From positions 19,098,501 to 19,162,500 of the forward strand of contig OZ017799.1 of assembly GCA_963969395.1 (NCBI GenBank): a stretch of DNA of 64,000 bases, in the 5' to 3' direction. Shown one piece after another: positions 34,951 through 45,458 of the stretch. This DNA is from Pseudoscleropodium purum (taxonomy: Eukaryota > Streptophyta > Bryopsida > Hypnales > Brachytheciaceae). The notes beneath the pieces were generated by a model that was not told the origin of the DNA, made no database searches, and worked only from the letters and a program-made list of their open reading frames with translations. Positions within the stretch are counted from its first letter, which is position 1, and each line of letters begins with the position of its first letter. Made by a program: the position numbers and the translations under genes.

Positions 34951-37150
34951 AAGCACTAGAAAAGAACTGGATGCCTCAGCCATCAATTGGGTATTGTGAA
35001 TCAATTAAATTTAGGTCTAAAGGCCAAGACATAATACTGAGTGAAATTCATTCAAATTGAAAATTAAAGCAGACCACTACTTACTATTGTACGATCATTC
35101 CATGTTAATTTATAGGGATTTACAAGCTCAATTATCAGATTTAACTTGCATAGGGTATAAAGTGAAGAAAAGAAATATCTTTGAAAAGAATTCACTTTCA
35201 TTTCGTTTTAACAACCATATGTATAAGTGCGAGGCATTCTCAAGCAAGTTCATAACCACAACATACTCACAAAGTTCCAAATTATGAAGAAAGAAGGAGG
35301 CCTCGAAGACTTAAAAAGGCCCAATTGTCGAGAAAATATTGACGTCTCACCACTTGCAAAGTCAACTAAAAAAATCCAAAAAATCCAAAAAATCAAATGA
35401 CTTGAAATAAATTTGTTGATTAGCTACACTAACAAGGTGATTAAAAAGTTAATGAAGAATATTTAGGCTTATAAATTTGGTGGTTATAGATTGAAAAAGT
35501 TTAGATTTCATCTACGATTTGGTTGAGAAAGAATGATCAAATTCAAAGATATTTTGTAAATTCAAAAAATTCATAAAATTAGCATAGGAATTTAGTAGGA
35601 AATAGATTTGGTATAGTATAAGTGATTTCTGCAAATTCAAGAAACAAAACTTTAAAAAAAATTAGATGAAAAAACTAATCAACTAAAATACAACCAAGAT
35701 GGACACCTAACTCAAGTATGAGGAGGATTATGAGGTAAAAAATTAATTACCACTTCTTCTAAGAAAGCGTTTCATTAATTTTGAAATAATATTTTTTAAT
35801 AGAAATTAGATTAAGATAATTTAATCAACTAAAACACATACTTCAACTAGTCCATAATTTCTAACTCAATTATGTAGAAAAAAAAATCTTTAAAACAAAA
35901 AACATCATTTTACAATCAATAAACAAAATAATATAAAATCTTTAGAGAATCTTTAAGTAGAATAATTCAAATTCTTAAAAGAATGTTCTTTAAGTATCTC
36001 TATGATTTTCTACCATTATTTTGAACCATATTGGAATAACCTTCATTAATAAGAACCTTAATTAGGGTAAATTTAGGAATTCAATGAAGGTTGATTTAAT
36101 TTTTACTAAACTTATAATTTAGCTAGGAGATAAAAATTAAAATTCTACCATGATACCTATCAAATAACATCTACATTTAATAGGAAGATCATGCACAATT
36201 GATGGATGACGTTTTGAAGCATAAAAACATCCAAACTTCATCCATAAAAATCTTTTAGGAATCACAATAGAATTTCTAAAATTTTCATCATTTCAGAAAA
36301 AGGGTAAAAAATTTTACAAATTAGCTTAGAAATTTTTCTCCTTGCTTATTCATCCTTTTAGTTTTCAAATGCTCAAATGTATTAAAAATCGTCATAGGTT
36401 TTAACAAATCAAAGGTAGAACAAAACGTACGAAAACAAAAAATTTTATTGTTTGAAATGCAGCTTGTGATTACAGACCAAAATCATCTATAGAATTAGTT
36501 GCAAAGAACCTGGTTGTACACGTTTGGTCTCAAAGGTGGAGATCAAAATACTTGTAAGTTCATAGCTCTCCGATTATCTTATTTTATAATTGTTGAATCC
36601 GCCTACCTAACGGGCTAATCTTTTTAATATCCAATTTTTAAAATTCAAATTGATTAAAAAAAATGATATAGATAATAACAAAATCCTAAACATTAATAAG
36701 TAAAATACCATAAGTCATTACAATATTTAATTCATTTTAATAGATAGTTTGTTTTAAAAAACGTAATTTCATTTATAATCACAAAAAATCATTAAATTTA
36801 TAGGTCGTAAAATGCTTTAACAAAATAAACCCTACAATTCTTTAAAATTCACACAAATAATTAATTTCTAAAGATTTATCTATAGGATTTTTTTGTTTTT
36901 ATATTCATATATATTTTTTCAATAGTTTATAGCAAATATCTCCAATAATAAAAGGTTCAAATGTATTTAAACTTCATTATTTCAAAATATACATGTGTCT
37001 TGTCTTTAAACAAGGCTCAATCTTGTGATATTGCATTATATAAAATAAACATATATAACAACAAGAGTTTATTTTTCATTCTTATATTAAAATACATAGA
37101 AAAAAATCAATATACAAAATTGTCAATATTTCAAGATTTGATAACTATAT
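34951..37150. other. AT-rich stretch; contains a dispersed repeat copy
   Basis: The only assigned feature is the block at about 36468-36560, similar to 11270-11375. Open frames at 35057-35287 and 36961-37311 have no motif and are typical of chance ORFs in AT-rich DNA. Confidence 0.45.
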
Positions 37151-37206
37151 ATTTGTCTTTGCTTGTGCAATTGTTTTTGTTGAAGGTAAAAAATAAGTTA
37201 TTAAAT

Positions 37207-37795
37207 GATAAGTTCATTCGTCATCAACTTCTATGTTTGCAAACTTCATGTCAATTTTTTTTTTGGAGAGTTGTTGAATATACTAATAATTCTTATTTTT
37301 TGTTTTTTTAAATTTTTTTATTGAAATGAAGTTATTATCTTTTAAATATCACATTGTATTTGGTGGAAGGTGGGAGTTAGTTTTGCAAATAATAAGCTCA
37401 TTTGTCACCAACTTCTATATTTGTAAACTTAAACTTATTTACTTTTTATGGATTGTTTACTATATTGAAATTTTTTTTCTTGTTTTTTTTAATTAATTTT
37501 TTTTGAAATATAGTTATTGTTTTTTAATGAACATATTGTATTTGGTTGGATTGAAGAGTTGGTTTTATAAATGACAAATTCATTTGCCACTGACTTCCAT
37601 GTTAGTAAGCTTAATATTATTTGTTTTCTTTCAATTTTTTAATAAATGAATAGTTCTTGTTTTTGTTTAATTTTGTTTTCTTTTCTAATAAAGTTTTTGT
37701 CTTGCAAATATTAAATTATATTTGACAGGTAGTGGAAGTTGATTTTACGAATGACAAGTTCATTTGTCACCAACTTCTATGTTTGTAAACTTGAT
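37207..37795. repeat. About 182-bp tandem repeat, 3.2 units
   Basis: Unit starts are marked by GA(T/C)AAGTTCATT(C/T)GTCA(T/C)CAACTTC or close variants at about 37207, 37390, 37571 and 37753. Unit ends have GTATTTGG..GG.. and TTTTGCAAAT/TTTTATAAAT/TTTTACGAAT. Divergence between units is moderate, and the last unit is cut short. The period is near nucleosome length. Confidence 0.85.
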
Positions 37796-38085
37796 TGTAG
37801 AAATTAGTGGCAAACATAAAAATGTAGAATCTATTAAATATTCTCTACTTGATATTTTCTTGCGTTGTCATACTGCAAATGCAGACATTATGTAGAATAT
37901 GTATATTCATATCTTTTAAATAGGTTTAAATATTTGTAACATTATAAAGAAAATTACGTCATTTGAGGTGGCTTCAAGGTGACGCCTTCTCTCTGCCGTT
38001 ATAAGCAACAATATAGAAAATGATTCATTTAAAAACTTCATCTCATTTGATATTCTTCTTCTTTGTTTTTTATTTAAATTATGCT

Positions 38086-38545
38086 ATGTCAAACTAAAGG
38101 ATTTTTTTTAAGTTTCAAGATGAAGAATCTCAACTAAAGCGTGAGTTTGAATTTTCTTTATCACAAGTGCTAAATCAACCACAATTGTCATTCAATCTTT
38201 CATTGTTACATGGGTAATTAGAAAATGAAGTTAGGCAATCTCGGCTATCAAAACAACCTCGCGTAGAGAAATAATGATACGGTCATTTTCAACGTGACGC
38301 TCACGCATTGGTGATTTTGTTGCAAGTTGAATGTGTTGAGTACGGTAGCCGTGAAGTCATATTTAAAAAATGTTCTGAAGGTTTAAACGATGAGCAATAT
38401 TATTATATGGTGAGGCCTATCAAAAGGAGTCATGATCATTAATGATGGTTAAAAGGGGCCAGTCAATTCTTTAACTACGATAAATCATACCGATTATGTA
38501 GCTACTACCGTCGAACGCATCCTCAAATTCTTACGAATGAAGTGA
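38086..38545 (+). pseudogene. Decayed element A ORF
   Basis: Aligns with the intact ORF at 24807-25265 from the shared ATGTCAAAC start to the shared ATGAAGTGA end. The fourth codon is already TAA, paired stops occur after QPRVEK, and another lies in the SHDH region. Retained blocks include VECVEYGSREV and YYYMVRPI. The length is nearly the same, so substitutions dominate over indels. Non-functional. Confidence 0.75.
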
Positions 38546-39599
38546 TATTTTGATTAAAATTTTAATTTTTTACCTTTATTAGATATATGTTGGGTTTTTA
38601 ATTTTTAATTTCATAATTGAAGTGATGTCCTACAATAATTTTGTATTTATGAAGTAATATGAAAAAAATATTCAAATAGTTTGCTTTCTAAATGAACTTG
38701 AAGTAAATTTTCTTCAAAAATAAAAATAAAAAGATAGTTGTGGACTAAATAAGTGTTCAATTATTGATGTTGTAGTTTTAAAAGTGATTTAAGAGTTAAC
38801 CCCATTTGTTTGTGTAGTTAGAATGGAGATAAAGTGGAGAAAAGGTAAAGAAAAGGTAGAAAAAAAGGTAGACATTATTCATCTTCTATCCCGTTGTAAG
38901 TTTAGAAAGAATCCCGAATGTTTGGAAGCCCATTGTATTGTGAGTTTGAAAAAATTTGAAAAGAAATTTGCAGAAGTTATGTATCATTATGTGCAGTTTC
39001 TAAATTGATCTCATTTGCTTAATTTGGAGTTGTGAATCAAAAGTTGTGCTTGTTTGAGTAGAGAAAGATTTATTGTCTTTAAAATTAAAAGGTAGAGACT
39101 TCGACCGACCATAAAAGACAGACTGGTTCTTAATTTGCAATGATATTTGGAGAGATTATAGAAAATTATATTAGCTTTTTATAAAAATATCATTCATTTT
39201 ATTTGAAGTTTGTAGAAGAGAGTTGTGAGTGTGAAAGTAAATGAGGGTTTGATACCTTTCTTTTTTTACAGCAAAACTTTGGATGGCCACAAAAATTGAA
39301 CATAGTTTTAAAATTATTTGAAATTTAAAGAAGAAGTAGAAGTTTATGTTAGCTTTTCAAAAAACTATCAATCACCTCATTTAAAATTGTGAAACAATGG
39401 TGGCACTCATTCAATGTTCAGCTTAAAAATTGAAGGTTGAAATTAAAGATTGGAGAAGTTTTGAAGACTTGTATATATATGTAGCTTGTGACTTTGTAAA
39501 ATTTGTTATTGTGGTGTCTTGATGAAAATTCTTCCATCATGTAAATATATCTATTGAGCTTTGTGTGTTTAAGTTTCAATAAATAAAGAATTGAAATAA

Positions 39600-39866
39600 A
39601 AGGAGTTGGTCATGGTGAGAACCACGGTTTGAGGCAATGGAGCGCCCGTTAGCATATGGGTGTTGCACCGTCTTGTCACAGGCACAGCTTAGGGGGGGTA
39701 GGTGGCGGATTGGCTAATCCAACTTTCTGCCTCACTAGCTTGCCAAGCCGTAGGCCACCCAAACCACTCGATGGGTCCAATTGGATTCGAACCCGGACCG
39801 GCGGGCGACCAAAGACCACCGCTTCTCCAGCCAACTAAGTTTGCGACTTGGCGACTAGAGGATGAT
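39600..39866 (-). mobile_element. tRNA-derived SINE
   Basis: On the minus strand an A-box-like TAGTTGGCTGG (39837-39827) is followed at tRNA-like spacing by a canonical B box GGGTTCGAATCC (39794-39783). These are internal RNA polymerase III promoter elements. The block is GC-rich against AT-rich flanks and has no acceptor-stem pairing, so it is not a tRNA gene. Downstream, about 180 bp of unrelated body runs to about 39600. A clear A-tail and target duplication were not identified, so the borders are approximate. It sits inside element A copy 2 and is absent from copy 1, which shows it came later. Confidence 0.65.
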
Positions 39867-40299
39867 TTTCAAAGCTTTTATGCCCATGAGGGCACATAGC
39901 TACTCTATAGTGATATTTTTATTAAGTTTGTTCATTTAATTTTACTTATCTAGTTGATTGGAAGGCTCATGTGTTTTTGCCTTTCCATTAAATTAAATTG
40001 CTAAGGGATTAGGTAGATTTGGAAAATATGAAAGGGGAAGAAAGGGACATCTTTGGTGGGGGCCAAAAAGGAGAGGACTATGGGCTGATGTGCCTCACCT
40101 CCTTGCCTTAGAGAGGGTCGAAAAGTAGTTTGAGAGTTTCCTTAGTGTGTGTGGAGGTGTGTGTGTGTGAGAATGAATAGTGAAATTTTGGTGTGAAAGA
40201 AATCCTAAACTTCAAAGAGTGATATCTCTCATTTTATGAGGCCTTTGATAATGAAATTTGGTGAGATCGTTCCTTGTACAATTGTCTTTCTAAAATGAG

Positions 40300-41060
40300 T
40301 TTGCAAGTTTGATTTGGAGTTAGGATGAAAAAGTTATGAGCATTTGAATTTGAGGAGTTTTAGTACCTTTCATGAAGAAAGGCTGAGACTTTGTCAAGCC
40401 ATAGTTGACGTTTAGTCCATCAATTTGCAAAGGAAATTTGAGAGTGTCTTCATCTTAGTCTTAGCTTTCCAAAAATTCATTAAACTCAAAATTTAGAGCT
40501 TGGAAAAAGAAGTTATGGAGATGTGAAGACTTGGAGGTTGGTTGCCACTTGTAAAGAGCAAAGCCGAAACTTTGAAGGGCCATAACCTTCGGTTAGTATA
40601 AGGATTTCTTTTGAAAATTTTATGAGTGTTATTTTGTTTATTTAACTCTTTAAATAGCTATCACAAGAGCTATTTGTATTTTTATTGAAGAAGTTATAGA
40701 GTGTAAAAGTTTAGAGGTTGAGTGGGTCCTCAAAATAAGAGACTGAGACTTTGTTGGGCTATAACTTATGAACAGAGTTTTAGTTTTTAGTGAAATTTTT
40801 ACATGTTGTAGCCAAATGTGTTAACTTTCCAAATTGCTATCAGACTTGTGTTTAGGGTTTGTAAATCAAAAGTTATAAAAGTTTGAAGAGGCAGTGGTTG
40901 GTTGGCAAGGAGGAGAAGAGCCGTCACTTTGTTTGCTTATAACTTTTGGACAATAGTTTAGAATGAAGTGAAATTTGGAGAGGTGTTAGGTTATTGGGTT
41001 AGCTTTTCAAACTGCTATTGCATTTAGCATTTGGAGTTATGAGCCATCTGTGGTACTAGA
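40300..41060. repeat. About 178-bp tandem units in the element A copy 2 tail
   Basis: AAGTTATGAGC, GAAGTTATGGAG, GAAGTTATAGAG, AAAGTTATAAAAG and GAGTTATGAGCC mark units at about 40330, 40510, 40690, 40870 and 41036. Each has a GAGACTTTGT..GGCCATAACTT-like core and an AGCTTTCCAAA-like end. They are related to the 183-bp units of copy 1, and further divergent units occur at about 39030, 39216 and 39387. Confidence 0.7.
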
Positions 41061-41791
41061 TAAAAAGTCGGAGCTACTTTAGGGTTTATTGCTTTGAAGA
41101 TTTCTCATTGTTTTTTATTAAAACATGAAGACTTGAAGATTAAAGACTTGAAGAGTCCAAGACTTGATGAGGAATGTTTTGGTTTTTTTTTATATATATC
41201 TGTGGGATGTGGCTTTATTATTCCTAGCCTGAATTGGAGGCTCGTTGTCTTTTATTTCCTTTTGCTTTATAAACCTTGTTGCGGGCGGTTTGGGTAAAAC
41301 CAAGATTCGACCCCATTTATTGTTGTGGTGACGAAGTGGGATTAATGGCCCACATGGTCGAGACTTGCTTGTTCTCATGGTCTGAAGTTTTGACCAGCAG
41401 ATTGTGAATTTGAGGTTTAAAATCCCATCATTCGGACGATAGCTCGTGTCTACTGTCCCATTTTATCCGTCCCGTATCCCATGGTTTTTTTATCCCTTCC
41501 CTGACCCTTATACCTATTGTCGCAGCTTAGAATTTTGATTTTCTTAGTATACACCAAAATAGGAACGGAAACTAGTCATTAGCTAACCGGATCCGATTAG
41601 GTGGGGAAGGAAAACTCAGAATTAGCACGGAACGTGAAGTAGTGGGCCTCTTGGATATAATCCGGTCAGGAGTAACTAACGACGGAAACGGAATGCAACA
41701 CGGATTAGGTCTAGGACCGGATTATGATGATGAACCGGATTATGATGGTAAACCGGATTCATGATGACCAAACTGGAAAGGGTCCAGAGAC

Positions 41792-41798
41792 TATATAA
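41792..41798 (+). promoter_or_regulatory. Proximal TATA box of the 3.3-kb element, copy 1
   Basis: TATATAA lies 176 bp before the ATG at 41974. The same position in copy 3 is TATAAAA (57514-57520), and in copy 2 it is TATATAA on the minus strand (55122-55116). Conservation of place supports a promoter for the internal frame. Confidence 0.6.
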
Positions 41799-41973
41799 GG
41801 AGGGGCCTTCACTGTTGCACCCCCTTTTAGAAACTCGACCTTGAGCGTGCGCGGTTGAGTTTTTGGCGTTTGTGCGTTTGTGTTCTGTTTGTTTTGATTC
41901 CGGTTGAGATCGGAGAGAGAACGTGAGGAACGGGACATGCGGCTAGGAGAGAGTGAGATAGATTGGAGTGGGA

Positions 41974-43632
41974 ATGCCTCAGCTACGTAGGTCGAGACAA
42001 GCGAGTCCCTCTGGAGGTGAGGTGAAGCTTCGGAAAGTTATTCCGGTTATTCCCTCCACAGAGCCGGAAAAGTCTCAACTCATGGATGATCTCAAATCCA
42101 TGGGTTGCGTAGGGTTTGCCGAGAAACCCTGGGGATTTAGGGAGGAGAGAATGGTCAAGGAGCTCCTCGGAAAGCTGTCCAACTAGTTTGACAACACAGT
42201 GAGAGGAACTCCCGTCAGCTAGAACGAGGGGATGTGGAGAGCGGTTTACGGTTTCCGAGCAGGAGGTTTGGGGATGGCGAACCGGAAGGATGAGTTTGTC
42301 CGAGGGAAGTTCAAGGGAGCCGTCAACTCGAAGGACGGATACGCGGTCGAGGATTGCTTGGATGACCGACACCGTCGGCTCTTGCAATTCCTGGTTCCGG
42401 TTCTTCATCCGGAAAAGCCGACCAGGGTGACGATCACCCTCAGCAACACCATTTTCGGTGCCCTTAGTGGTACCCGGAAAGTGGACTGGGCACGGATCAT
42501 TTCCGATCTCGTGGCCCAGCTAGTTAGTAGGGTTGGGAAGAAAAGGGCCACTCCAGTGTGCCCTTATCTCTTCCACCTCTATCGGGAGAACCAAGTCCTC
42601 ACCGATACGGAGGAGAGGGCGTGGAAGACGCAGGAAGTGCTCCTGAAGTATGGGGAGTCGGAGACGGATGACGAGGCCGAATCCGATTCCGGGTCAGACC
42701 GGGAGTCCAGCGAGGAAGAGGAGGAGCCGATGCCGCCGATCAAGCGACAGAAGTTGACGCCTCCATACAAGCGCGGGACGCCTCCCGGTCAAGACAAGCC
42801 GGCCCCGGAAGAGAAACCGGAAGCCGCGAAGACTGTTTCCGGGGGAGATCCGGATATGCAAGATCCGTTCAACGGTCTGATCAACGTCCTCTACAACATC
42901 AGGGCGGATTGGGAGGTCAAGCACAGGACGCTTGAGGCGATCGGCAAGTTGGTGGGTGCGGCACCGGACAGCAAATTGGCGGAACAAGTGGCGGAGTGCA
43001 TCACCAATCCGGAAGAGACCCGGAAGCAAGAAGCAGAGATCCGCCGGTTGCAGGAGGAGGTGGATAAACTGAAGGCAACTCTTTTTGCCTATTAGGAAGA
43101 CGTGACGGCCGCCCGGGAGATGGCGGAAGAGACTTGGAAGATAGCCGAGCAGATCAAGGCGGTCCTGGGAGAGACCGGAACGGCCGCTGCCAAAGCGAAG
43201 CTCTTCGACGAGAAGATCCACGAAGAGAAGAAACTATCCGGTTCCCGGATGGTCCGGATTCTCGCGGACTTCGCTGAGCAGGTGGAGACGGCAATGGTGG
43301 AGGGGCGGAAGGCTGCGGACCGGATCGAGGAGAGCAGTCGGAAGCTGACGGGAGCGACGTGCGACAAAGGTATTCATCTTTCGGACATCTCTCTACCGGA
43401 TCTCTTTCCGGACGCGACTATGGCAAAGGATAGGAAGGATTGGACTCCTGAGTCCAAGAAGTCTGCACGGACTGGGACTCCGGGCACGAGACCGGATATC
43501 ACCATCGACCTGGAGTCTCCACCCGGACCGAATCCTGCGGAGGGGGAACGGGTCCGGAATTTGAGTGAAGTCTTCGAGGAGCTAGTCCCGGAGGTCGGAA
43601 GCCCGACGATAGGATCTCGAGTTGTAGGGTAG
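41974..43632 (+). pseudogene. 553-codon frame of the 3.3-kb element, copy 1 (three amber stops)
   Basis: The start MPQLRRSRQ was chosen because all three copies share this ATG and the frame length. TAG codons interrupt at 42184, 42220 and 43093, and there is no indel. The predicted product has four parts. The N-terminal domain (about residues 1-220) contains PWGFREERMVKELLGKL, TVRGTPVS, RRLLQFLVPVLHP and CPYLFHLYREN. An acidic Ser/Glu stretch follows at about 230-252, then a basic nuclear-signal-like IKRQKLTPP at about 256. The C-terminal half is a long coiled coil (about 347-457, EIRRLQEEVDKL and later heptads). The N-terminal pattern recalls plant retrotransposon-associated ORF1-type proteins such as the putative plant transposon protein family. 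That is a weak analogy. There is no DDE, RT or protease motif. Confidence 0.75.
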
Positions 43633-43793
43633 ATAGGATTTTAATTTCAGTTAGGAGTAGGAGCGGATCCGGATCCGGATCCGGCTCAACAGTATTAGGT
43701 TAGACCGGAAGTTAGATTAAGGTGGCGGCGGACCCCTACGGGTTTTCCGCTCCTTTTTGTGCTTTTAGGATTTTTACCCTTTGTATATAAATC

Positions 43794-43800
43794 GGTTCCT
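43794..43800 (+). promoter_or_regulatory. Distal TATA box of the 3.3-kb element, copy 1
   Basis: TATATAA lies 160 bp beyond the stop of the internal frame and about 1.03 kb before the right end. It is conserved in copy 3 (59514-59520) and in copy 2 on the minus strand (53132-53126). In an LTR this would be the U3/R promoter. In a DNA transposon its role is unclear. Confidence 0.5.
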
Positions 43801-44997
43801 GAGATGGGAACTAGGAGTTGTTCATTTTGCAAACTTCTTGTACTTTTCTATTCTCTTCATTGTGTGTCTCTCTCCAGCGCGACAAGATTGTATGATGTGG
43901 AGTTAGGATAGTACGAGTTGGTTTGCGAGTGATTTCTCCCCTTGGTGTTTATTTTCCGATCCTAGGTGCATGTGAGTAGGTATCGAAGAGTTGGGAGTGA
44001 ACTTAGTTCCTCAGCACGTCTAGAGTTTGAGATTCCGGGTGAGAAAGCCGTTGTTAGGCTAGGCGGGTAGGGAGGGATTTCTTAGCTGCGCTAGAACTCC
44101 CGGGTGGGAAATCCGGTTGAGTGTCCGATCTCCTGTGAGGTCTCACCACCCGTATGGGTAACGGAAGAACTTTAGTTGATGTTGGAACGGACGGGTGCAC
44201 TTGTAACCACCTGTCTTCGCATGGATCGGAAGTAGCATCAAGGTCGTTGTAGTACGAGAGGGTCGAGTGTGGGGTCTTTGTGTGACCAACGATCCGGATT
44301 GCTATCTGGGTTGTTGTGAAGGACCAAACCGGATCCGGATTAGCTTAGGATTTTAGGAAGTAGGACAGTGGGTCTTCAGCCACTATAAGTCACGGAAGGA
44401 GTGGTGGGCCTACCACTCTCAAATGTAAGCGGCGACCCCTCTGATGGTGAAACAGAGGCAAAACCAAACCGGATAGGATTACGGGTACAGGATGACCATC
44501 CGGACCGGATTGGTCAGGACGGATTTCCAGGATCGGAAGTTGTGAGATCTTGGGATTTGGGTAATTGTATGGACCGGATAGTTAGTAGGACCGGATAGTA
44601 AGTAGGACCGGAAGAAGGAGTAATCCGGTCTGTAGTTATCCGGTGTGGTGGTATTTCTGGTTCTAGATCTAGGACCGGAAAGTAAGATTGGGATACTGAC
44701 TGAGCTTAACTGTTTAATAGAGCTAGATACTTCATAGGATCTCGTGGGTTCGATCTTTAGAGTCACTTAGTTATACTCTAGAGCGATTTTTGTGAGTATA
44801 ATGGGGAATTGACCTGCCCTGTGCTGCGACACCTATCTAGAGCCCACACAAGATAGGCCAACGGATACCGTTTGAAGATTGAAGATTGAAGATTGAAGAA
44901 GACACCAAGTATACAACATACAGTTGCAGCCAAACACCTCATGTGTTTCCAAAGCGCGTTCTTCTCTACTTGACAGCGGGTAGCTTGAATTATACCA

Positions 44998-45320
44998 ATG
45001 TTAGCCTCATTTTGTGTCGTGGATGATAAAATGGGATTAATTGCTCATATGGTCCAAATTGGATTACGAAGTGGAGTTAATGGCCCATATAGTTGAGACT
45101 TGCTTGTTTTTATGGTGAAGCTTCATTATTAAAGTTGGTCACCGGGAGTTTAAAAATTTAGGAGTCAATTTTTCAAATAGTTCAGCTCGTGGTCTGGTCA
45201 TCCCATTTTACTCATTCAAAGCCATAGGATCTTATCACACACCTTAAATCTTACATTCATTTAAAGCCAACCAATACATGATAGGTCAATGGGTAGTAGT
45301 TCGACGGCAATTTAGAAGAT
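44998..45320 (+). repeat. Partial third copy of the element A tail
   Basis: TTAGCCTCATTTTGTGT, AAATGGGATTAATTGCTC, TGGTCACCGGGAGTTT and GCCAACCAATACATGATAGGTCAATGG follow the same order as 26508-26745 of copy 1. It begins just after copy 2 ends, so the tail of element A is tandemly duplicated here, in diverged form. Confidence 0.65.
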
Positions 45321-45327
45321 TTGACGT

Positions 45328-45458
45328 TCAAATTTGAAGTAGAGTAAATCTGAGAGTGACAAATTCACTTCTGTTTTGTTTTTATCATCTTATAACTTCT
45401 TTCATTCCCAAGCCATTTCTAGTGGAAACTAAAATCTCTGTGATTTCCCGAGGCAAAC
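45328..45458 (+). repeat. Internal 3' tail of the chromovirus, found upstream of the 5' LTR
   Basis: This 131-bp segment (TCAAATTTGAAGTAGAG ... CCCGAGGCAAAC) is almost identical to 51247-51376, which lies between the chromodomain ORF and the 3' LTR. A single insertion should not have internal sequence outside its 5' LTR. It suggests the remnant of a second unit in tandem, or an LTR start misplaced by this analysis. Confidence 0.7.

Larger units (their letters stand above)
41518..44831 (+). mobile_element. 3.3-kb TGTCGCAGC element, copy 1
   Basis: Starts TGTCGCAGC and ends GCTGCGACA, perfect 9-bp inverted ends. It is flanked by the 5-bp duplication CCTAT (41513-41517 and 44832-44836). Inside are a proximal TATA (41792), a 1659-nt reading frame (41974-43632) with three amber codons, a second TATA (43794) and a 1-kb tail. 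ACCGGA/TCCGGT words are crowded within about 300 bp of the left end and 500 bp of the right end. It inserted into element A copy 2: the flanks join to match copy 1 of element A near 26710. It could be a DNA transposon or a solo LTR. Confidence 0.85.
37860..44985 (+). mobile_element. Element A, copy 2 (decayed, hosts two later insertions)
   Basis: The order matches copy 1: CAAGGTGACGCC at about 37974, ORF remnant 38086-38545, ATGGGCTGATGTGCC near 40080, tandem units near 40300-41060, and GTGGTGACGAAGTGGGATT near 41325. After the inserted 3.3-kb element (41518-44831), the final piece holds GTTGCAGCCAAACACC ... CCAAAGCGCGTTC ... GACAGCG to about 44985. A SINE (about 39600-39866) is also inserted. 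Extra tandem units at about 38800-39450 make it longer than copy 1. The left end is uncertain. The right end is set by where similarity to copy 1 stops. Confidence 0.65.

Noticed and set aside
37207..37795. Centromere satellite, suggested by the 182-bp period
   Set aside because: Only about three diverged units in DNA otherwise full of dispersed elements. Too little to support a centromere call.
39783..39837. Possible tRNA gene from the A- and B-box-like motifs
   Set aside because: No acceptor stem or anticodon arm can be folded around them. A SINE head fits better.
41518..44831. CACTA (En/Spm) assignment of the 3.3-kb element
   Set aside because: Ends are TGTCGCAGC rather than CACTA, and the duplication is 5 bp instead of 3. 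Only the subterminal motif arrays are similar.
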